NCBI GenBank assembly: GCA_002408205.1
Contig: DHQY01000002.1
Coordinates: 1 to 64,000 of the forward strand
DNA: 64,000 bases
Direction: 5' to 3'
Source of the DNA: Bacteroidales bacterium UBA5326
Lineage (GTDB): Bacteria > Bacteroidota > Bacteroidia > Bacteroidales > UBA932
A model generated the notes under the pieces. That model was not told the DNA's origin. It saw only the letters and a list, made by a program, of their open reading frames with translations, and ran no database searches. This document shows, piece after piece, positions 51,340-60,134 of this stretch (position 1 is its first letter; the number at the start of each line of letters is the position of its first letter). The position numbers were made by a program, and so were the translations under genes.

Positions 51340-52032
51340 TTATTTTGGGCAGAGGTCTCTGGTGTGTTGCAGCAATTCCGGTCCGCCGGGTTTCCCGTGT
51401 CCGGGGACTACAATAAGTGCATGGGGGAAAGCAGTCTGTATTTTTTCTATGGTGGTAGCCCATTCCGGGAGACTGCCGTCGGCGGTATTGCCTAAACCGG
51501 CCGAGGCCATTTCTTTGCACAGGCAGCCGGCAAAAAGAATTTCTTCGTTGGGCAGCCAGACGACAATATTGTCCATAGAGTGCGCCGGTCCGGGGAAATA
51601 ACATTTAACGGGTTGTTCATTGAGCCATAGCGTCAAGGAATCTTCAAATGCAATACCGGGTACCGGGAGGCCTCTCTCCCCGGCTATCTCGACCGTCCGG
51701 CGGTTGGCAAAGGACGGGATACCATTTTGTTGCAGATAAGCCAGTCCGCCCATACAGTCTTCGTGCCAGTGGTTAGGCACAAAGCCGATGACTTCTGCGT
51801 GCAGCGAATCCCTTATCCAGTCCAGGAGGTCCTTTGTGAGCGCATCGTTGACGGGCGTGTCAAATAAATAAGCCTGTCCTCCGTCGGTATAAATAAGCCC
51901 ATTTGAAGCCACCCGGCCGAATCCTTTCATTTCTGCATACGAAACATACCAGACCACCCGGTCTGAAAGCCGGTAACATTCCAGATCGGGAGAGCTGAAA
52001 ATTAATTGAAAAAGCAATAGCAGGGTAGTCAT
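51340..52032 (-). CDS. class B1 metallo-beta-lactamase, CfiA/CcrA-like
   Basis: A 230-residue exported protein with a short signal peptide (residues 1-13). Every B1 ligand is present: His88, His90 and Asp92 in NHWHEDC, His151 in GPAHSMDNIVVWLP, Cys170 in ILFAGC and His212 in VVPGHGKPGG. Lys173 corresponds to the substrate-binding Lys of B1 enzymes. NHWHEDCMGGLAYLQ and GLPVPG resemble CfiA (CcrA) of Bacteroides fragilis closely. Such enzymes hydrolyse penicillins, cephalosporins and carbapenems. No IS element lies upstream, so expression is probably low. Hydrolytic activity is inferred. Confidence 0.92.
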   Translation of the reverse strand: MTTLLLLFQLIFSSPDLECYRLSDRVVWYVSYAEMKGFGRVASNGLIYTDGGQAYLFDTPVNDALTKDLLDWIRDSLHAEVIGFVPNHWHEDCMGGLAYLQQNGIPSFANRRTVEIAGERGLPVPGIAFEDSLTLWLNEQPVKCYFPGPAHSMDNIVVWLPNEEILFAGCLCKEMASAGLGNTADGSLPEWATTIEKIQTAFPHALIVVPGHGKPGGPELLQHTRDLCPK

Positions 52033-52156
52033 AATATTAAATGAAATGTATGAAATTTGGATATTGTACGCATTTACAAAAATGAGGAAATCTTTTTATC
52101 TTTAGTGACATCCATACTTTTTGCCCGGCAACGGAATATTGATTCTTCACCAGGGG

Positions 52157-52345
52157 ATGGGAGTCCGGGGAGTATATTATTATTGCTCCCGCTGCGGAAA
52201 ATCAAAATTTCAATATCATAAATCACCCCGTCCGCTGGGATTCTTTATCTGTGAATGCGATGTTTCTTTTCACAATGTAGCCTTCAAAGCCGCCTGCCCC
52301 CAATGCGGCAGTACCGATACAACATCGTCATTATTTTACCTGTAA
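52157..52345 (+). CDS. small zinc-ribbon protein
   Basis: A possible 62-residue protein starting at ATG 52157, 2-7 bases after an AGGGG ribosome-site-like run. Three Cys pairs (CSRCG, CEC, CPQCG) are spaced like a rubredoxin or zinc-ribbon, which argues for a real gene despite its size. An in-frame TTG at 52121 would add twelve residues. It sits between the lactamase and the leucine-rich-repeat pseudogene. The function is unknown. Confidence 0.55.
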   Translation: MGVRGVYYYCSRCGKSKFQYHKSPRPLGFFICECDVSFHNVAFKAACPQCGSTDTTSSLFYL

Positions 52346-52360
52346 CCTAAAACACTATCT

Positions 52361-53038
52361 ATGAAAAAATTCATGCTTCCTTAAGCAACTGTATTATTGT
52401 TATGTGCTTGTACCTCAATGGATAGCCCAAGAGTGCCATTATATGGAATATCTTTAGACAAAGAAACTTTGTCTATTGGTTTCGGGACTACGTATTCGTT
52501 GAAAGCTGCTGTAACTCCTAAAAGAACTACTGATAAACCGATTCTTCTATGGGAATCTGACGATCCATCCATTATTGAAGTTGATCAAGAGGGATGCTTA
52601 AAAACAAGGAAGCATGGTACGACCGACATTTCGGTAACAGCCACTTTGGGTGATAAGAGCTTTACAGCCACTTGCACTGTAGAAGTTACTCCTGTTGTGG
52701 TTAACATCCCTGATGAAATTTTCCGTAATTATTGTTTACAGATTGCAGATGCTAATGAAGATGGTATTTTGACTTCAGATGAGACAGCCGTTATAAAAGC
52801 AATTTATATCTCAAGATTAGGAATTTCGTCTTTGGAAGGTATTCAATATTTTCCAGCCATAGAAATTCTTTCTTGTGGTCTTAATCAGTTGACCGCTTTG
52901 GACGTAAGCCGGAATACGGCATTAAGATTTCTTTATTGTTACAGCAATCCAAATCTTTTTGAATTATGGCTGAAGACCGGACAAACCATTTTGACTCTGA
53001 ATAAATCTGGCTATACAGAAACTAAATATAAAGATTAA
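52361..53038 (+). pseudogene. lipoprotein with Ig-like, EF-hand-like and leucine-rich-repeat parts, stop codon in signal peptide
   Basis: ATG at 52361 begins MKKFMLP, then TAA (52382-52384), then in the same frame ATVLLLCACTS continues to 53038. The join reads as a lipoprotein signal peptide with lipobox LCAC interrupted by one nonsense codon. The rest encodes a BIG2-type Ig domain (about LYGISLDKETLSIGFGTTYS), an EF-hand-like loop DANEDGILTSDE and one or two short leucine-rich repeats. The last two parts resemble the intact gene at 53602. Without readthrough the product cannot be exported. A TTG at 52397 could start an unexported form. It is AT-rich compared with neighbours. Confidence 0.75.
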
Positions 53039-53060
53039 TCGCCTGGTCTTGGTCATCCCT

Positions 53061-53468
53061 TCACTCCAATAATTCTTTCAGCCCGGTGCCTTCGTAGATG
53101 CCTTCCAGAACCGAGGGGGCATGGCGGTAGATTTCCCGCAATATTTCAAACGAGATCTTTATTCCGGCCTTCATGGTGAATCCGACGTATTGACCAATGG
53201 CTTTATTCACGCGGTCTTTTTCCTTTTTGTCCAGAGAGGAATAAAAGTCGGAATACTCTCCTATAAGTTCTCCAAAACTTCGCTGTGCCACCAGCCAGTC
53301 GGCGCCACTGTATTCTTTACATCGGTCACCGGTTTTTTCTACAAACATTTCTACCCGGTGCACAAATCTGAATTTTGGTCCCGTTTTGTATTCAACCACA
53401 TGGTCCCCCGGTATGCTCCCGGGGGCTAATCCGGTTAAGAGAAACAGATAAAGAATGAGTGTTTTCAT
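53061..53468 (-). CDS. small secreted protein of unknown function
   Basis: A 135-residue exported protein. The signal peptide is residues 1-17 (MKTLILYLFLLTGLAPG). The mature part is charged and helical (YSDFYSSLDKKEKDRVNKAI, MKAGIKISFEILREIYRH). I know no family for it. It lies between the two leucine-rich-repeat genes on the opposite strand. Confidence 0.7.
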   Translation of the reverse strand: MKTLILYLFLLTGLAPGSIPGDHVVEYKTGPKFRFVHRVEMFVEKTGDRCKEYSGADWLVAQRSFGELIGEYSDFYSSLDKKEKDRVNKAIGQYVGFTMKAGIKISFEILREIYRHAPSVLEGIYEGTGLKELLE

Positions 53469-53601
53469 GACCAGTAAAAAATTAGAATTACATAACTACA
53501 AATTAGTTGCGGAAATATAGAATAAAAATTGTATATTTAAGGCGCAGAAGACCAACTTTTACCGTTGTTTTGAATAATTGATTTATAAAGAATCTTTGTT
53601 C

Positions 53602-54333
53602 ATGAAGCCATTCATTCGTTTGTCCGCAGCATTGTTCCTTATGCTGTTTCACTTTTTCTCCTGCTCGGAGAAAGACGTGGTACCTCTTTGCGACCCTCTC
53701 TTCAGGACATATTGCCTGAATGAATTCGATTCAAACCTCGATGGAAAACTTAGCATACAGGAAGCGGCCGCTGTTAAGATTATTTCGTGTCCTCAGCGGG
53801 GTATTGTTTCTTTGAGCGGATTGCAGTATTTTACCTCACTAAAAGATCTGTATTGCAGCGACAATCAGCTTGAAGAACTGGACATCAGCCGGAACCCGAT
53901 GTTACAGCGCCTGGCTTGTCAGTCTAACCGGCTGAAAAAGCTGGATGTTTCAAATAATCCCTTACTGACCCATCTTGTCTGTGAGAACAATTTGCTGAAC
54001 GAACTGGATGTCACACGTAACCCGGCCCTGGAATACCTGTTGTGCAGCAATAACCGGTTAACGGTCCTTGATCTTTCAAATAATCCCGGATTAAAATATC
54101 TGTGGTGTTGGTGCAACCGTCTGAGCGCATTGGATATCAGCCGGAATCCTCTTCTGGAGAACCTGGGCTGTATGTTCAACCAATTGCAGTCGCTGGATTT
54201 GTGTAATAATGAGAACCTTACGTTTCTTGATTGTACTTCCAATATGTCTATGAAAGAAATATATATACGTACGTCCCACAAAATGGTGTCGGCAAAGACA
54301 GACGTTCATTGTACCATTACTTACAAGCCGTAA
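53602..54333 (+). CDS. leucine-rich-repeat lipoprotein with EF-hand-like loop
   Basis: A 243-residue lipoprotein from ATG 53602, with the signal peptide ending in FFSC (lipidated Cys). An EF-hand-like loop DSNLDGKLSIQE comes first, then about seven repeats of 21 residues following LxxLxCxxNxLxxLDxSxNPx (NQLEELDISRNPMLQRLAC, NRLKKLDVSNNPLLTHLVC). The Cys in each repeat places it near the internalin J/SDS22-like class. Such proteins bind ligands or surfaces outside the cell. It is a close relative of the interrupted gene at 52361. Confidence 0.88.
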   Translation: MKPFIRLSAALFLMLFHFFSCSEKDVVPLCDPLFRTYCLNEFDSNLDGKLSIQEAAAVKIISCPQRGIVSLSGLQYFTSLKDLYCSDNQLEELDISRNPMLQRLACQSNRLKKLDVSNNPLLTHLVCENNLLNELDVTRNPALEYLLCSNNRLTVLDLSNNPGLKYLWCWCNRLSALDISRNPLLENLGCMFNQLQSLDLCNNENLTFLDCTSNMSMKEIYIRTSHKMVSAKTDVHCTITYKP

Positions 54334-54334
54334 A

Positions 54335-54994
54335 TCAGTCTTTTTTATTGACTTCAGAACCGCCCGAGGTTTCTATGCGGGAGATCAGGCAGTCGCCTTT
54401 ATAATTTAAACGGCTGGCGCCCGAGGCTTGAACGGCCATTGTGCCAGTGCAGGTGATATCCATACGGCTGGCTCCGGAAAGTTCACAATCGAGAGCCACG
54501 GTGGCGAATTCGTAGTCTTCAAAGCGCGAGGCGCCGCTGAGGATCACCCGGGTGTCCATGGCCACGCCGCTAAAAGAAAATACAGAAGCGCCGCTTGCCT
54601 CGAAGTCCGCCTGAGCAAACAGGACCGGACAACAGGCATCTATCCGGGAGGCACCGCTGGCTTTAAAATATGACAATGCAAAGTGATAAGGGACTGTTAC
54701 TTCGGTTGGAACGGAGGACAGCCTGAGCATGGTACGCGTATACCTGATTACCAGGATGCCGTCTTCGTCTACGTAAATGTCTACAAAGGGCATGATCATT
54801 TCATCGGCACGAATATGAATGGTGTTGGGTTCGATTTCGTCCGACAGGTAAACACGAATGGCGCTTTCAACGCATATACCTTCATACATGTGGGAAATGC
54901 CGCGGGTTTCTTCCATCGGCACTCCGCTGCCGAAAATTCCTGTGCATGAATACAATACTATGCTTGCTAACAGAGCAAAAATCAATTTTTTCAT
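54335..54994 (-). CDS. head-GIN/DUF2807 domain lipoprotein
   Basis: A 219-residue lipoprotein with signal peptide ending LYSC. The mature part is DUF2807, a right-handed beta-helix built from short units marked by ASGASR or LSGASR (FKASGASRIDA, DFEASGASVFSF, VILSGASRFED, CELSGASRMDI, VQASGASRLNY). The family is called head-GIN or auto-transporter adhesin-like, with no confirmed function. It converges on the leucine-rich-repeat gene, with a 1-base gap. Confidence 0.9.
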   Translation of the reverse strand: MKKLIFALLASIVLYSCTGIFGSGVPMEETRGISHMYEGICVESAIRVYLSDEIEPNTIHIRADEMIMPFVDIYVDEDGILVIRYTRTMLRLSSVPTEVTVPYHFALSYFKASGASRIDACCPVLFAQADFEASGASVFSFSGVAMDTRVILSGASRFEDYEFATVALDCELSGASRMDITCTGTMAVQASGASRLNYKGDCLISRIETSGGSEVNKKD

Positions 54995-55004
54995 TTTAAA
55001 AATA

Positions 55005-55628
55005 TTATAGCACCATGGTTAATAATGAGGTAAATATACTCCAAATACTGATTCCGTTAATAAATAATATTTCAGTAATGCCGCTGATGCCTGTCTTGAT
55101 GAGTGAGCCGATAGTGACCAGCACGGTGCAGCTTATGATTATCAGGCCGCTTATGCCCAGGAATAACTGAGACTCCATTATGGCTGCCTGAAATACGATA
55201 ATAAGAGTGGGAAGGGTCAAAAAAACAACCACGCCCAAGAGGTTGTGCAACAGACGTTGAATGGTGGTACTCAGTTTTTTAAAACTGTATGGATGTATGT
55301 TATGCGGCACAAACGCCAGCAGGGTCAGGAGGGCAAAGCTATAGGTGGTATATTGCATATACGTTTCGTTGTCTCCCAGATCATAATATTTTGACAAAAG
55401 CCAGAAGAAGGCGAAATGCAGCAAAGCGGTAATAAATAGCAATCTTTTATAACCTCTGGTGAATCTTTTACCGTAGAGGCTTTTGTTGCTTAAAAAACTA
55501 AGCGTTTGCTCCTTCAGGTTAAAATTAATCTGCCGAAGCGTCCTTTTAACGGTAAAAGGCAGGACTCCTGAATAAATGAAGCCGATAATGAGTATGCCAA
55601 GCTTGATCCATATCATAATCAGCTTCAA
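55005..55628 (-). CDS. multi-pass membrane protein of unknown function
   Basis: A 207-residue protein with about six hydrophobic segments. A polar loop rich in Arg and Lys (residues 28-60, KRTLRQINFNLKEQTLSFL) follows the first segment. No enzymatic motif is apparent. Weak resemblance to DUF998-like membrane proteins is possible but not secure. It lies 10 bases upstream of the DUF2807 gene on the same strand and may be cotranscribed with it. Confidence 0.7.
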   Translation of the reverse strand: MKLIMIWIKLGILIIGFIYSGVLPFTVKRTLRQINFNLKEQTLSFLSNKSLYGKRFTRGYKRLLFITALLHFAFFWLLSKYYDLGDNETYMQYTTYSFALLTLLAFVPHNIHPYSFKKLSTTIQRLLHNLLGVVVFLTLPTLIIVFQAAIMESQLFLGISGLIIISCTVLVTIGSLIKTGISGITEILFINGISIWSIFTSLLTMVL

Positions 55629-55666
55629 ACTTACATAAAATCCGGCAAACCGGGAATGCTGCTCCC

Positions 55667-56785
55667 TCAGGCCGTCAATTTGCGGATGGAACGGCCGGTC
55701 AGTTTTTGAATGCTATTGACCAGTTTACGTTCCTGGGGTTCGCAGAAAGAAAGAGCCACTCCCGTATGTCCGGCCCTTCCGGTACGTCCAATACGGTGGA
55801 TATAAGTCTCGGGAACTTCAGGCAGGTCGTAGTTGATGACCATGGGTAACAGGGCAATATCAAGCCCCCGTGCTGCCACGTCTGTGGCAATAAGTACCTT
55901 GGTGTAATGTTGTTTGAAGTTCTGGAGTGCCTTTTGCCGTGCCGCCTGGGATTTATTACCGTGAATGGTTTCGCTGCCAATTCCGTGACGGGTCAGCTCT
56001 TTGGCAATCTTATCTGCCCCGTGTTTGGTGCGTGAAAAAACAAGAACGGAATCCGATGCCGCATCTTTCAAAATGTCCACCAACAGGGTGCTTTTGCTTT
56101 TCTTATCTACATAATAGAGGCATTGATCTATGTACTCTATTTTATTATCATTGGTCTTCACAGTCACCTGAACGGGATTATGTAGAATAGAGCGGGCAAA
56201 ATCATCTATTTTTTCGGGTATGGTGGCAGAAAAAAACATAGTCTGCCTTTCTTTTGGTACGTGTGAAATAATGCGTTTAATGTCGTGAATGAAACCCATG
56301 TCGAGCATACGATCAGCCTCGTCAAGTACCAGGTATTCAACTTCATCGAGGTGAATAAAACCCTGGTTCATCAGGTCCAGAAGACGCCCCGGGGTGGCTG
56401 TAAGAATATCAATGCCCCGGCTCAATGCCTGTGTTTGCGGCCTTTGGTTAACTCCTCCAAAGATAACGGTACTGCGCAGGTTTGTATACAGGCTATAGTT
56501 TCTGAAGCTCTCATCTGTTTGAAGAGCAAGTTCCCGGGTAGGCGTAAGTATAAGAGCCCTGATGGTTCTTTTGGAACTTTTTGTACCCCGATGCATAAGT
56601 TTCTGAATAACGGGAATGGCAAAAGCAGCTGTTTTTCCTGTGCCTGTGCTTGCGCATCCTAAAATATCCTGTCCTTGTAAAAGTATGGGAATAGCTTCCT
56701 CTTGTATGGGCGTGGGGACATCATAACCCATTTTGGCAAGAGCCTTTAAAATGGGCTCTTCAATTTGTAAATCTGTAAATGTCAT
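55667..56785 (-). CDS. DEAD-box RNA helicase (RhlE-like)
   Basis: A 372-residue helicase core without long C-terminal extension. The Q motif (MGYDVPTPIQ), motif I ASTGTGKT, Ia PTRELA, II DEAD, III SAT and VI HRIGRTGRAG are all intact. Such proteins assist ribosome assembly and RNA decay. ATG 56785 (MTFTDLQIEEP) is the proper start; the frame is open upstream. Short-core helicases of this kind are usually RhlE or CshA-like, and the exact subfamily is uncertain. Confidence 0.95.
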   Translation of the reverse strand: MTFTDLQIEEPILKALAKMGYDVPTPIQEEAIPILLQGQDILGCASTGTGKTAAFAIPVIQKLMHRGTKSSKRTIRALILTPTRELALQTDESFRNYSLYTNLRSTVIFGGVNQRPQTQALSRGIDILTATPGRLLDLMNQGFIHLDEVEYLVLDEADRMLDMGFIHDIKRIISHVPKERQTMFFSATIPEKIDDFARSILHNPVQVTVKTNDNKIEYIDQCLYYVDKKSKSTLLVDILKDAASDSVLVFSRTKHGADKIAKELTRHGIGSETIHGNKSQAARQKALQNFKQHYTKVLIATDVAARGLDIALLPMVINYDLPEVPETYIHRIGRTGRAGHTGVALSFCEPQERKLVNSIQKLTGRSIRKLTA

Positions 56786-56866
56786 GAAATATTGCCTGAA
56801 ACCGGCAGGTAGTTGTTTAAAATGAGGGCGCAAGGTACGGCGAATAATCGAAACTGCAAAAAATAA

Positions 56867-56874
56867 TATCTTTG
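56867..56874 (+). promoter_or_regulatory. TAnnTTTG box for the lipoprotein gene at 56893
   Basis: TATCTTTG ends 18 bases before the ATG at 56893. Confidence 0.5.
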
Positions 56875-56892
56875 TCAAAGATACAGCAACCT

Positions 56893-57516
56893 ATGAAAGA
56901 ATTATTGATTACCATGTGCTTCCTGCTCGCCGGAACCTGCAGCCCGGGTCCTAAACATCCCGGTTTTAAAGAGAAAGTTATTATCGCCATTGAAAGGCAG
57001 CTAAAAATATATCCCGAGAGCCGGATACAGGATATCTATAAAAATTTTTTTCAGGATAAATTCGGTCCGGGACATATTATTACAGACACGGCAGCCGCAG
57101 GAGCTTACCTGAGAAACGAACTGGAGTCCTATTACTTTAATGATCTGCCTTTCAGAGGCCCATTGCTCGATACCCTGGGGTGGGAACACCGGTTTGTGCG
57201 TGTTGATCTTCGTGCGATAAAAGAAGGTATAATAACTTACGACTGTTTTTTTAATGCGTTTTTACGCAGTATGGAAAACCTGCCCTTACCTTCTGTTGAA
57301 GAATGGCAGAAAGAGTGGACCGCCATTGTAGCCATACTGGAACAAATGGATACTCCTGTAACCCGCTACCCCGACTACGAAGAGGAGAAAAAGAAAATTG
57401 CCGCGAGGCTTGCTACGGGTGATCTCGTAGGTCATCACAGCAATTTCTTTTCCGAATCGTATGCTCCCCATTACCGTATTATTTCCGCCCGGGAGATCGG
57501 ATCTGTAGGCTTCTGA
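56893..57516 (+). CDS. lipoprotein of unknown function
   Basis: A 207-residue lipoprotein. From ATG 56893 the signal peptide (MKELLITMCFLLAGTC) ends at a lipobox Cys. Conserved-looking stretches are NFFQDKFGPGHII, FVRVDLRAIKEGI and, near the end, HHSNFFSESYAPHYRIIS, rich in His, Phe and Tyr. I do not recognise a characterised family. It is a single gene, convergent with fabZ, with a 6-base gap. Confidence 0.8.
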   Translation: MKELLITMCFLLAGTCSPGPKHPGFKEKVIIAIERQLKIYPESRIQDIYKNFFQDKFGPGHIITDTAAAGAYLRNELESYYFNDLPFRGPLLDTLGWEHRFVRVDLRAIKEGIITYDCFFNAFLRSMENLPLPSVEEWQKEWTAIVAILEQMDTPVTRYPDYEEEKKKIAARLATGDLVGHHSNFFSESYAPHYRIISAREIGSVGF

Positions 57517-57522
57517 AAAGGG

Positions 57523-57948
57523 CTACATTTTATCTTTGGGAACTAAAGCAAAAGACAGGGTTCCCTGCACGCACAGTTCTCCGTTCACTTTAGCCACAGC
57601 ATCTACAAAGTACACCATAGCCCGCTGGCGGGTGATGTGCCCCGTAACTTCTATGGTGTCGCCCGGACGGACCTGTTTTTTAAAACGGATTTTGTCCAGG
57701 CCGGCGTAAAACGGGGTGTGGTTCATTAATTCGTCTTTAACGAGCAGGCTGCAGCACTGGCCCATTATCTCACAAAGGATAACGCCGGGCACTACGGGAT
57801 ACCCGGGGAAGTGACCTTTCAGAAAAAACTCTTCTCCGGTAACGGTGAACTTTGCATGAGCCACGTGGTTCTCGTCTACCGTCATTTCATCTACAAGGAG
57901 CATAGGCTCCCGGTGAGGCAGAAATTGTTTGATCTCTTCTTTATTCAT
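57523..57948 (-). CDS. fabZ: 3-hydroxyacyl-ACP dehydratase
   Basis: FabZ, 141 residues, hot-dog fold. LPHREPMLLVD at 10-20 and GHFPGYPVVPGVILCE, with His46 and Glu60 in the catalytic pair, are diagnostic. It removes water in each round of fatty-acid elongation. Last gene of the fabH-fabK-fabF-fabZ operon, 9 bases after fabF. FabZ in this phylum is sometimes fused to LpxC; here it is alone. Confidence 0.95.
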   Translation of the reverse strand: MNKEEIKQFLPHREPMLLVDEMTVDENHVAHAKFTVTGEEFFLKGHFPGYPVVPGVILCEIMGQCCSLLVKDELMNHTPFYAGLDKIRFKKQVRPGDTIEVTGHITRQRAMVYFVDAVAKVNGELCVQGTLSFALVPKDKM

Positions 57949-57957
57949 GTTAAGATG

Positions 57958-59181
57958 TTATTTACGTAAGGCAACACAGGCATTATGACCTCCGAATCCC
58001 AGGGAGTTCGAAATGGCGATGGTCAAATTCGCCTCGCGGGCCTTACCGGGTACGTAATCCAAATCACACTCGGGATCTGGCTTTTCCAGTCCGATAGTAG
58101 GAGGCACTATACCCTTTTCAAGGGCAAGGGCAGAGGCAATCAGTTCCGCGGCCCCGGCAGCACCCAGCATATGTCCGGTCATCGATTTAGTGGAACTGAT
58201 CATGGTTTTGCGGGCAGCTTCTTCACCCAAAGCCACTTTAATGGCCAGTGTTTCGGAAGCATCGTTCAGGGGCGTGCCGGTGCCGTGTGCATTGATATAC
58301 AGCACATCGGACTGGTTATAGCCTGCTTCCTGCAGAGCCAGTTGTATGGCCCGGCCGGCAGTGGAGCCGTCGGGTCGCGGTGCGGTGTAATGATAGGCAT
58401 CACAGGTATTCCCGTATCCTGAAACCTCGGCATATATATGAGCGTTTCGTCCCATCGCATGTTCGTATTCTTCCAGAATCACAATGCCGGCGCCTTCTCC
58501 CATGATAAATCCCTGCCGTTCCATATCAAAGGGAATAGAGGCCCGTTTGGGATCGGTACTTCTGGACAGGGCGCGGCTGTTATTGAATCCGCCTATGGCC
58601 AGGGGCACAACGGTGGCTTCTGCACCTCCGGCGATAATAGCATCGGCATAACCGTGCCGGATGGCCCGGAATGCTTCGCCAATGGCATGGGTAGAGGTCG
58701 CACAGGCGGTAACCACGGGCAGACAGGGCCCCTGAGCATTGTACAGTATAGCTACATTACCCGAGGCCATATTGGCTATCATGGTGGGAATAAACAGGGG
58801 TGAGACCCTGTTTGCTCCGCATTCCTGATATTTTTTACATTCGGAAATGAAGGTGTGTATCCCTCCGATCCCGGATCCAATATATACGCCAAGGCGTTCC
58901 GGAGACATTTCCAGTTGGCTGTCTTCCATTGCCTGTTTGGCGGCTGCAATGGCATATTGGGAATAGAGATCGGTCCTGCGTGCAGTAGCCGTGTCTATGC
59001 CATAAAAGGCCGGATTGAAATCCTTAATCTCGGCGGCCAGTTTTACACTGATATCGGATGCATCAAAAGATTTTATAAAATCAATACCGCATACCCCGTT
59101 CCTGAGGTGGGTCCAATAGGTGGGAATATCGTTCCCGATAGGAGAGATAATCCCCAGTCCTGTTATTACTACTCGTCTCAT
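57958..59181 (-). CDS. fabF: 3-oxoacyl-ACP synthase II
   Basis: FabF, 407 residues, a thiolase-fold condensing enzyme. Catalytic Cys160 (VVTACATSTHAIGEA), His in NAHGTGTPLND and His in KSMTGHMLGAAGA complete the Cys-His-His set. It extends acyl-ACP with malonyl-ACP. It lies 10 bases after fabK. No acpP is adjacent. Confidence 0.95.
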   Translation of the reverse strand: MRRVVITGLGIISPIGNDIPTYWTHLRNGVCGIDFIKSFDASDISVKLAAEIKDFNPAFYGIDTATARRTDLYSQYAIAAAKQAMEDSQLEMSPERLGVYIGSGIGGIHTFISECKKYQECGANRVSPLFIPTMIANMASGNVAILYNAQGPCLPVVTACATSTHAIGEAFRAIRHGYADAIIAGGAEATVVPLAIGGFNNSRALSRSTDPKRASIPFDMERQGFIMGEGAGIVILEEYEHAMGRNAHIYAEVSGYGNTCDAYHYTAPRPDGSTAGRAIQLALQEAGYNQSDVLYINAHGTGTPLNDASETLAIKVALGEEAARKTMISSTKSMTGHMLGAAGAAELIASALALEKGIVPPTIGLEKPDPECDLDYVPGKAREANLTIAISNSLGFGGHNACVALRK

Positions 59182-59191
59182 TAGGTTTTTG

Positions 59192-60127
59192 TTATTGGTT
59201 CAGTAATGCGCATGCCTGCTGCATCATTTCTTCAATTATTTCTTTTACTGTTTGTGTTTTAGTTACTAATCCGGCACTTTGTCCGGCCATATAACAGCCC
59301 ATTTGTTCATCGCCTTCCTGAACGGCCCTTCTGAGGGCTCCGGCGCCAAATTGGTCAATTTGTTCCGGGGTGATGGTCGTGTCGTTTTCCATCTGGGCAA
59401 ATTTGCGTGTAAACGGAGTCTTGAGTGCCCTGACCGGATGTCCCAGCGTTTTGCCGGTTACAATGGTATCCACATCGTGAGCCTCAATGATTTTTTTCTT
59501 GTAATTTTCATGGATCTGGCATTCGACAGCCGACAGGAAACGCGTGCCGCACTGTACGCCCCGGGCTCCGAGCATAAAAGCGGCGGCAATCCCTCTTCCG
59601 TCGGCAATCCCGCCGGCGGCAATCACCGGGACCGAGACGGCGTCACATATCTGCGGAACCAACGCCATTGTGTTCAGCTCTCCCACGTGACCACCCGATT
59701 CGGCGCCTTCGGCAATAATAGCGTGTGCGCCCATTCTTTCCACCCGTTTGGCAAGGGCAACCGAAGCCACAACCGGGATAACGGTAATGCCGGCCTCGAG
59801 CCACTGAGGCAGGTATTTTCCGGGTGTGCCGGCGCCAGTGGTCACAACGGGAACCTTTTCATCAATTACCACCCGGGCCACTTCTTCGGCGAAAGGGCTC
59901 ATGAGCATGATATTTACGCCAAAGGGCCTGTTTGTCAGTTCGCGGCATTTTCTTATCTGTTCTCGAAGGTATTCTGCGTTGGCGTTCATGGCGGAAATGA
60001 TTCCCAGTCCGCCTGCATTCGAGACGGCGGATGCCAGTTTTGCTTCGGATACCCAGGCCATTCCGCCCTGAAAGATCGGGTATTTTATACCCGTCAGCTC
60101 ACATATTTTACTTTCAATTATTTTCAT
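59192..60127 (-). CDS. fabK: enoyl-ACP reductase II (FMN-dependent)
   Basis: FabK, 311 residues, a TIM-barrel flavoenzyme of the nitronate-monooxygenase family. GIKYPIFQGGMAWVSEAKLA, AEGAESGGHVGE, VPVIAAGGIADGRG and QCGTRFLSAVE are the FMN and NADH motifs of FabK. It carries out the final reduction of the elongation cycle. FabK enzymes are insensitive to triclosan, unlike FabI. In-operon placement with fabH and fabF supports the fatty-acid role over nitronate oxidation. Confidence 0.92.
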   Translation of the reverse strand: MKIIESKICELTGIKYPIFQGGMAWVSEAKLASAVSNAGGLGIISAMNANAEYLREQIRKCRELTNRPFGVNIMLMSPFAEEVARVVIDEKVPVVTTGAGTPGKYLPQWLEAGITVIPVVASVALAKRVERMGAHAIIAEGAESGGHVGELNTMALVPQICDAVSVPVIAAGGIADGRGIAAAFMLGARGVQCGTRFLSAVECQIHENYKKKIIEAHDVDTIVTGKTLGHPVRALKTPFTRKFAQMENDTTITPEQIDQFGAGALRRAVQEGDEQMGCYMAGQSAGLVTKTQTVKEIIEEMMQQACALLNQ

Positions 60128-60134
60128 ATTGTGT

